Below, piece by piece: positions 7,202 through 10,669 of a stretch of 10,669 nucleotides of DNA (positions are counted from its first letter, which is position 1; each line of letters starts with the position of its first letter). The notes beneath the pieces are model-generated. The model was not told the origin of the DNA, made no database searches, and saw nothing but the letters and a program-made list of their open reading frames with translations. The stretch covers positions 1 through 10,669 of the forward strand of contig DATLAJ010000153.1 of the NCBI GenBank assembly GCA_035527515.1. The letters run 5' to 3'. Source of the DNA: a bacterium. GTDB taxonomy: Bacteria; B130-G9. Made by a program: the position numbers and the translations under genes.

Positions 7202-8038
7202 ATGGCAGTAAGGCGGATTAAGCCCACGACGCCCGGGCAAAGAGGGATGTCGGTCTCGACGTTTGAGACTGTTACCGAGAAGGGTCCCGGCCTCAAGTCG
7301 CTCCTGAAGCCCTGCAAGAAGAAGGCAGGGCGAAACAACCAGGGCCGCATCACAGTGCGGCACCAGGGGGGAGGCGTTAAGCGGAAATATCGAGTCGTGG
7401 ATTTCGTGAGGCGTGACAAGTCGGGTGTTCCCGCGACGGTCAAGCGGGTGGAATACGACCCGAACCGAGCAGCGCGGCTGGCGATGCTATTTTATGCCGA
7501 CGGGGCGAAGCGTTACACGATAGCTGCGGATAAGGTGAAGGTAGGCGACAAGATAGAGACAGGGCCTTCTTCGGATATCAAGCCTGGCAATACGTTGCCC
7601 TTGAGGAGCATCCCGCTTGGGACGGTGGTTCACTGCCTCGAGCTGAGGCCGGGCAAGGGAGCGCAGGTGGCTCGGAGTGCTGGCGCTGAGGCGGACCTAC
7701 TGGCGAAGGAGGGCAATTATGCCCACGTGAGGTTACCTTCTGGGGAGGTTAGGCTTTTTCACCTTGACTGTTATGCGGCGATAGGGCAGGTTGGGAACAG
7801 TGAGCACTCGACTATTCACATCGGCAAGGCTGGGCGTTCTCGCTGGCTTGGTAAGAGGCCCAAGGTCCGGGGTGTGGCCATGAACCCGGTTGACCACCCT
7901 CATGGAGGGGGAGAGGGGAAGAGTTCAGGTGGTAGGCATCCGGTGAGTCCGTGGGGCAAGCCCACTAAAGGGATGAAGACTCGCAATAAGAAGAAGCTAT
8001 CAACTAGATATATAGTAAAAGCTCGTAAGCATAAGTAA
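7202..8038 (+). CDS. rplB: 50S ribosomal protein L2 (uL2)
   Basis: L2 is needed for subunit association and supports the peptidyl transferase centre. The 278 residues match the family's 270-280. Visible are the [17 protein letters not shown] start, [22 protein letters not shown], an SH3-like core with [15 protein letters not shown], and the conserved C-terminal [12 protein letters not shown] with its functionally important histidine (His232), then [15 protein letters not shown] at 7202 is preceded by GGTGAGG (7193-7199). It ends in TAA and is followed after 13 bases by rpsS. Confidence 0.98.
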   Translation: MAVRRIKPTTPGQRGMSVSTFETVTEKGPGLKSLLKPCKKKAGRNNQGRITVRHQGGGVKRKYRVVDFVRRDKSGVPATVKRVEYDPNRAARLAMLFYADGAKRYTIAADKVKVGDKIETGPSSDIKPGNTLPLRSIPLGTVVHCLELRPGKGAQVARSAGAEADLLAKEGNYAHVRLPSGEVRLFHLDCYAAIGQVGNSEHSTIHIGKAGRSRWLGKRPKVRGVAMNPVDHPHGGGEGKSSGGRHPVSPWGKPTKGMKTRNKKKLSTRYIVKARKHK

Positions 8039-8051
8039 TGCGGATTATCTG

Positions 8052-8348
8052 ATGACTAGATCGCTCAAGAAAGGTTTTTTTGCGGATGCGCACCTGATGA
8101 AGCACGTCAGGACGCAGCAGAAGGAGAAGTCGAAGAGGCCAATTAAGACTTGGTCAAGGCGTTCGACAGTGGTGCCTGATTTTGTGGGCCTTACGTTCTT
8201 GGTTCACAATGGTCGGAAGTTTATTCCTGTTTTTGTGACGGAGAACATGGTTGGTCACAAGTTGGGTGAGTTTTCGCCCACACGGACTTTTCGTGGGCAC
8301 GGCGGCAAGCTTGAGCGAGCAGGCCGTGCTAAGAAGATGAAGAAGTAG
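8052..8348 (+). CDS. rpsS: 30S ribosomal protein S19 (uS19)
   Basis: S19 binds 16S rRNA in the 30S head next to S13 and contacts the large subunit through an intersubunit bridge. The 98 residues are near the usual 90-95, the excess being a basic C-terminal tail. Diagnostic stretches are [62 protein letters not shown] and [11 protein letters not shown]. The ATG has only a weak upstream GGAT (8042-8045), so reinitiation from rplB is likely. The stop is TAG. Confidence 0.98.
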   Translation: MTRSLKKGFFADAHLMKHVRTQQKEKSKRPIKTWSRRSTVVPDFVGLTFLVHNGRKFIPVFVTENMVGHKLGEFSPTRTFRGHGGKLERAGRAKKMKK

Positions 8349-8368
8349 TGTAGGTCGGAGGCACGTGC

Positions 8369-8800
8369 GTGGAACAGGCTAGTGCGCTTTTAAGGTTCGA
8401 GCGAGTCTCATTCCGGAAGATGAAGCCGGTTGCGGACTTGATACGACATAGAACGGCCGAGGCAGCCGAGCGGGTGTTAATGGTCTCGCCTCGTCGGACG
8501 GCTCGGATCATGCTGAAGTTATTGCGGTCTGCGATTGCCAACGCGGGGAACAATCCTAAGATAAGTGACGCGGCTTCGCTCTTTGTGTCGAGGGTTGACT
8601 TGGGAGCTGGACCGACAGAGAAGCGAGCGCGTTTTAGGGCGCGAGGTCGTGTATTTTTGATACGTCATCGGAGGGCGCATGTTCGGATAGTTCTCGAGGA
8701 GCCCGAGGCTGAGCTCGATGCGGAGAAGGTTAAGGCTAGAGGGTCGGAGAGCAAAGGGCTAGTGAAAGAGAGGGAGAGCAGGCTTGGGTCAGAAAGCTAA
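8369..8800 (+). CDS. rplV: 50S ribosomal protein L22 (uL22), with C-terminal extension
   Basis: L22 spans the 50S subunit, and its long beta hairpin forms the tunnel constriction with L4. Residues 1-110 are a standard L22: a helical start with RKMKPVADLIR, the central SAIANAGNN helix, and the hairpin GPTEKRARFRARGRV (81-95) followed by RRAHVRIVLEE. Residues 111-143 are an extra charged tail (eight Glu, one Asp, seven Lys or Arg) with no obvious motif, so the protein is about 30 residues longer than E. coli's 110. The GTG start is supported by GGAGG (8357-8361) seven bases upstream. The tail's coding sequence overlaps the start of rpsC by 17 bases and supplies its Shine-Dalgarno. Confidence 0.96.
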   Translation: MEQASALLRFERVSFRKMKPVADLIRHRTAEAAERVLMVSPRRTARIMLKLLRSAIANAGNNPKISDAASLFVSRVDLGAGPTEKRARFRARGRVFLIRHRRAHVRIVLEEPEAELDAEKVKARGSESKGLVKERESRLGSES

Positions 8801-9437
8801 TCCGATCGGTCTTCGAGTGGGCGTAACGAGGGATTGGGATTCCAAGTGGTATTCCAAGAAAGACTACGCCAAGTATGTTCACGAGGACCTTGCGATCAAG
8901 AGGGCGCTCAGGGCTGAGCTTGCTAATGCGGCGGTCTCGAAGGTTCGCATTGAACGTCAGCGGGACAGTGATATTCGGATATTTATTGAGACAGCGTTTC
9001 CGAGCAGGGTTATTGGTCGGAAGGGAGCAGAGGTTTCCAAGCTTCGGGACATGTTGGTCGCACAGATCGGCAAGAGCGTTCATATAGAGGTATTGAGTAT
9101 CGAGAATCCTGACACTGATGCGAGGCTGATCGCTGAGAACATCGCGTCGCAGTTGCTGAGGCGCACATCGTTTAGGCGAGCGATGAAACGAGCTATTGGT
9201 TCTGCGCGTCGTGCTGGGGTAGAGGGGATCAAGGTTTCGTGTGCGGGTCGGCTTGGTGGTGCGGAAATGTCTCGGCGGGAGTGGTATTTGGAGGGTCGTT
9301 TGCCGCTCCACACTCTTCGTGCTGACATTGACTATGGGTGTGCAGTTTCTCGGACGACTTATGGGGCGATAGGCGTGAAGGTGTGGGTGTTCAAGGGCGA
9401 GATCTTGGGCAAGTCCCCCAAGGAGAGGTCTTCCTGA
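8784..9437 (+). CDS. rpsC: 30S ribosomal protein S3 (uS3)
   Basis: S3 lies at the mRNA entry channel of the 30S subunit and contributes to helicase activity on mRNA. The 217 residues show the conserved [13 protein letters not shown] start, a KH domain with the GRKG loop at residues 78-81, and the C-terminal domain with [21 protein letters not shown] and [22 protein letters not shown]. The TTG start is fixed by this exact N terminus and by GGGAGA (8772-8777) six bases upstream. It overlaps rplV by 17 bases, and its TGA stop overlaps the rplP ATG by one base (TGATG). Confidence 0.97.
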   Translation: MGQKANPIGLRVGVTRDWDSKWYSKKDYAKYVHEDLAIKRALRAELANAAVSKVRIERQRDSDIRIFIETAFPSRVIGRKGAEVSKLRDMLVAQIGKSVHIEVLSIENPDTDARLIAENIASQLLRRTSFRRAMKRAIGSARRAGVEGIKVSCAGRLGGAEMSRREWYLEGRLPLHTLRADIDYGCAVSRTTYGAIGVKVWVFKGEILGKSPKERSS

Positions 9438-9880
9438 TGTTAATGCCGCGCAAGGTCAAGTATCGTAAACGTCAACGTGGTCGGATGAAGGGGAAGGCCT
9501 TTCGAGGCAACAGGTTGTCCTTCGGCGAGTATGGTCTTCAGGCGTTGGAGCCTGGCTGGCTAACTGCTCGTCAGATCGAGGCTGCTAGGGTTGCGATGAC
9601 GCGTAAGATCAAGAGAGGCGGAAGGATCTGGATTCGTGTTTTCCCTGACAAGCCTACGACGGAGAAGCCTGCGGAGACGCGGATGGGCAAGGGCAAGGGT
9701 CCTCCCAAGGATTGGGTTGCGCGGGTCTTGCCGGGAAAGATACTCTACGAGATGGAGGGAGTATCAGAGACATTGGCAAAAGAGGCGATTCGGCTGGCAT
9801 CGCAGAAAATTGGTATTAAGACACGATTTGTGTCCCACGGGATTGTTTTTGACTTAGGAGCTCAGGGGGGAGGAGTTTAA
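9437..9880 (+). CDS. rplP: 50S ribosomal protein L16 (uL16)
   Basis: L16 organises the A-site region of the 50S subunit and contacts 5S rRNA and tRNA. From the ATG at 9437 it has 147 residues, slightly longer than the E. coli 136 because of a glycine-rich tail (LGAQGGGV). Family motifs are [47 protein letters not shown], and [28 protein letters not shown]. Arg82 matches E. coli Arg81, the residue hydroxylated by RoxA (YcfD). The frame is open upstream within rpsC, but ATG 9437 (or 9443, two codons later) gives the normal start, with AAGGAGAGG at 9420-9428. TAA stop. Confidence 0.97.
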   Translation: MLMPRKVKYRKRQRGRMKGKAFRGNRLSFGEYGLQALEPGWLTARQIEAARVAMTRKIKRGGRIWIRVFPDKPTTEKPAETRMGKGKGPPKDWVARVLPGKILYEMEGVSETLAKEAIRLASQKIGIKTRFVSHGIVFDLGAQGGGV

Positions 9881-9883
9881 TTG

Positions 9884-10099
9884 ATGGTTCGCAAGTCTCA
9901 GCTCTGGGCGTTAGCTGCGGAGGAGCTCGGAGGTATGGAGGCCGATTTGAGGCGGGAGCTGTTTAACCTGCGGTTTCAGAAAGCGACGGGACAGATTCAG
10001 AATCCGCTTCGGCTGAGGACAGCTCGGCGTGAGCTTTCTCGCGTGATCACGATTCGGAAACAGAAAGAGGTAACTCAGCGGGACAGCGATGGCAGATAG
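9884..10099 (+). CDS. rpmC: 50S ribosomal protein L29 (uL29)
   Basis: L29 is a small protein of two antiparallel helices next to L23 at the tunnel exit. The 71 residues contain the recognisable [40 protein letters not shown] core. ATG 9884 is preceded by GGAGGAG (9869-9875). The TTG immediately before it (9881) would add one residue and cannot be excluded. It follows rplP by three bases, overlaps rpsQ by 11 bases and ends in TAG. Confidence 0.95.
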   Translation: MVRKSQLWALAAEELGGMEADLRRELFNLRFQKATGQIQNPLRLRTARRELSRVITIRKQKEVTQRDSDGR

Positions 10100-10346
10100 G
10101 GGACGGCGCAAGTCGAGAACAGGTGTTGTGGCGAGAGTCGCAGTGGACAAGACGACCGTTATCGTTATCGAGCAGTTGAGAAAGCATGCGCATTACGAGA
10201 AGTATGTCAAACGTGTGCAACGGCTCTTGGTTCACGATGAGAATAACGAGTGTAGGATTGGGGATCGTGTCAGGATCATGGAGACAAGGCCGCTGTCGAA
10301 GCGGAAGCACTGGCGGTTGGTTGAGATAGTTGAGAGAGCCAAGTAG
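10089..10346 (+). CDS. rpsQ: 30S ribosomal protein S17 (uS17)
   Basis: S17 is a primary 16S rRNA-binding protein with an OB fold, needed early in 30S assembly. The 85 residues match the family size. The diagnostic C-terminal half reads [20 protein letters not shown], then [19 protein letters not shown] and [15 protein letters not shown] 10089 lies inside the end of rpmC with only a weak GGGA (10080-10083) upstream, consistent with coupled translation. It uses 15 arginine codons, of which eight are AGA or AGG. Stop is TAG, 31 bases before rplN. Confidence 0.97.
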   Translation: MADRGRRKSRTGVVARVAVDKTTVIVIEQLRKHAHYEKYVKRVQRLLVHDENNECRIGDRVRIMETRPLSKRKHWRLVEIVERAK

Positions 10347-10377
10347 GAGGTTCTTGGTCTGAGGACTGTGAGGCGAA

Positions 10378-10669
10378 ATGATCAGAATGATGACTTCCCT
10401 CGACGTCGCCGACAATTCGGGGGCGAAGAGGTTATCTTGTATATCGGTATTGGGTGTTTCGGGTCGGAAGACGGCATCGATAGCGGACATTGTGACGGCA
10501 TCCGTCAAGGAGGCTACCCCTGGTTCAAACGTTCCGAAGGGTGAGAAGGTTCGTGCTGTGATAGTTCGGTGTGCCAAGGAGGTCAGGCGTAGAGACGGGT
10601 CGTATATTAGGTTTGACAGGAATGCGGCAGTTTTGATAGACAAGCAGAATGAGCCCATCGGAACTCGAG
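10378..10669 (+). CDS. rplN: 50S ribosomal protein L14 (uL14), 3' truncated by window
   Basis: L14 lies at the subunit interface and forms an intersubunit bridge. Translation from the ATG at 10378 gives [20 protein letters not shown], then the [13 protein letters not shown] region, [20 protein letters not shown] and [21 protein letters not shown], which is about 97 of the roughly 122 residues expected. The frame is open to the last base, so about 25 residues lie outside. GAGG (10370-10373) precedes the start. It marks the beginning of the spc operon part, following S17 as in most bacteria. Confidence 0.97.
   Translation, partial: MIRMMTSLDVADNSGAKRLSCISVLGVSGRKTASIADIVTASVKEATPGSNVPKGEKVRAVIVRCAKEVRRRDGSYIRFDRNAAVLIDKQNEPIGTR

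Noticed and set aside
8736-9311. A 191-codon minus-strand frame opposite rpsC.
   Set aside because: It is antisense to the KH domain and C-terminal domain of S3 and has a low-complexity basic translation.
10047-10658. A 203-codon minus-strand frame opposite rpsQ and rplN.
   Set aside because: It is the antisense shadow of two clear ribosomal protein genes, with no motif in its product.

Overview
This window is one continuous, all plus-strand piece of a bacterial chromosome carrying the classic RNA polymerase, str, S10 and spc ribosomal gene cluster. In order it holds the 3' part of rpoC, then rpsL, rpsG and fusA, then rpsJ, rplC, rplD, rplW, rplB, rpsS, rplV, rpsC, rplP, rpmC and rpsQ, and the 5' part of rplN, which runs off the end. 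All 16 genes are recognised directly from conserved protein motifs. No mobile element, CRISPR array, tRNA, rRNA or accessory system is visible, and no stretch without a gene exceeds about 150 bases. This is core translation machinery rather than a new system. The items worth a second look are regulatory and evolutionary details within it.

Organism: a bacterium with moderately high G+C (judged by eye). The beta' subunit has a roughly 200-residue insertion in its trigger loop, of the kind found in Proteobacteria, Bacteroidetes, Planctomycetes and related Gram-negative-type lineages. It is absent from the usual Firmicutes and Actinobacteria enzymes. The lack of tuf between fusA and rpsJ argues against a typical proteobacterial str operon. 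It fits lineages in which tuf sits upstream of secE-nusG-rplK, as in Bacteroidetes and several others. L3 lacks the glutamine that PrmB methylates in E. coli. I cannot name a phylum from the sequence alone. Frequent AGA, AGG and CGG arginine codons, many TAG stops and several GTG or TTG starts in ribosomal protein genes hint at weak codon selection, possibly a slow grower.

Layout: bases 1-1953 hold the rpoC C-terminal part. Bases 1987-5098 hold rpsL, rpsG and fusA with spacers of 33, 62 and 119 bases, the last containing a GC-rich hairpin. Bases 5099-5239 form a gene-free spacer where tuf would sit in many bacteria. It carries a perfect-consensus sigma70-type promoter and a leader that can fold into a hairpin. 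Bases 5240-10669 hold the tightly packed S10 operon running into the spc operon, with stop/start overlaps at six junctions.

Together the genes encode part of the transcription enzyme, the GTPase elongation factor that drives translocation, and proteins of both ribosomal subunits. Overlapping reading frames in the S10 part suggest translational coupling to keep subunit stoichiometry.
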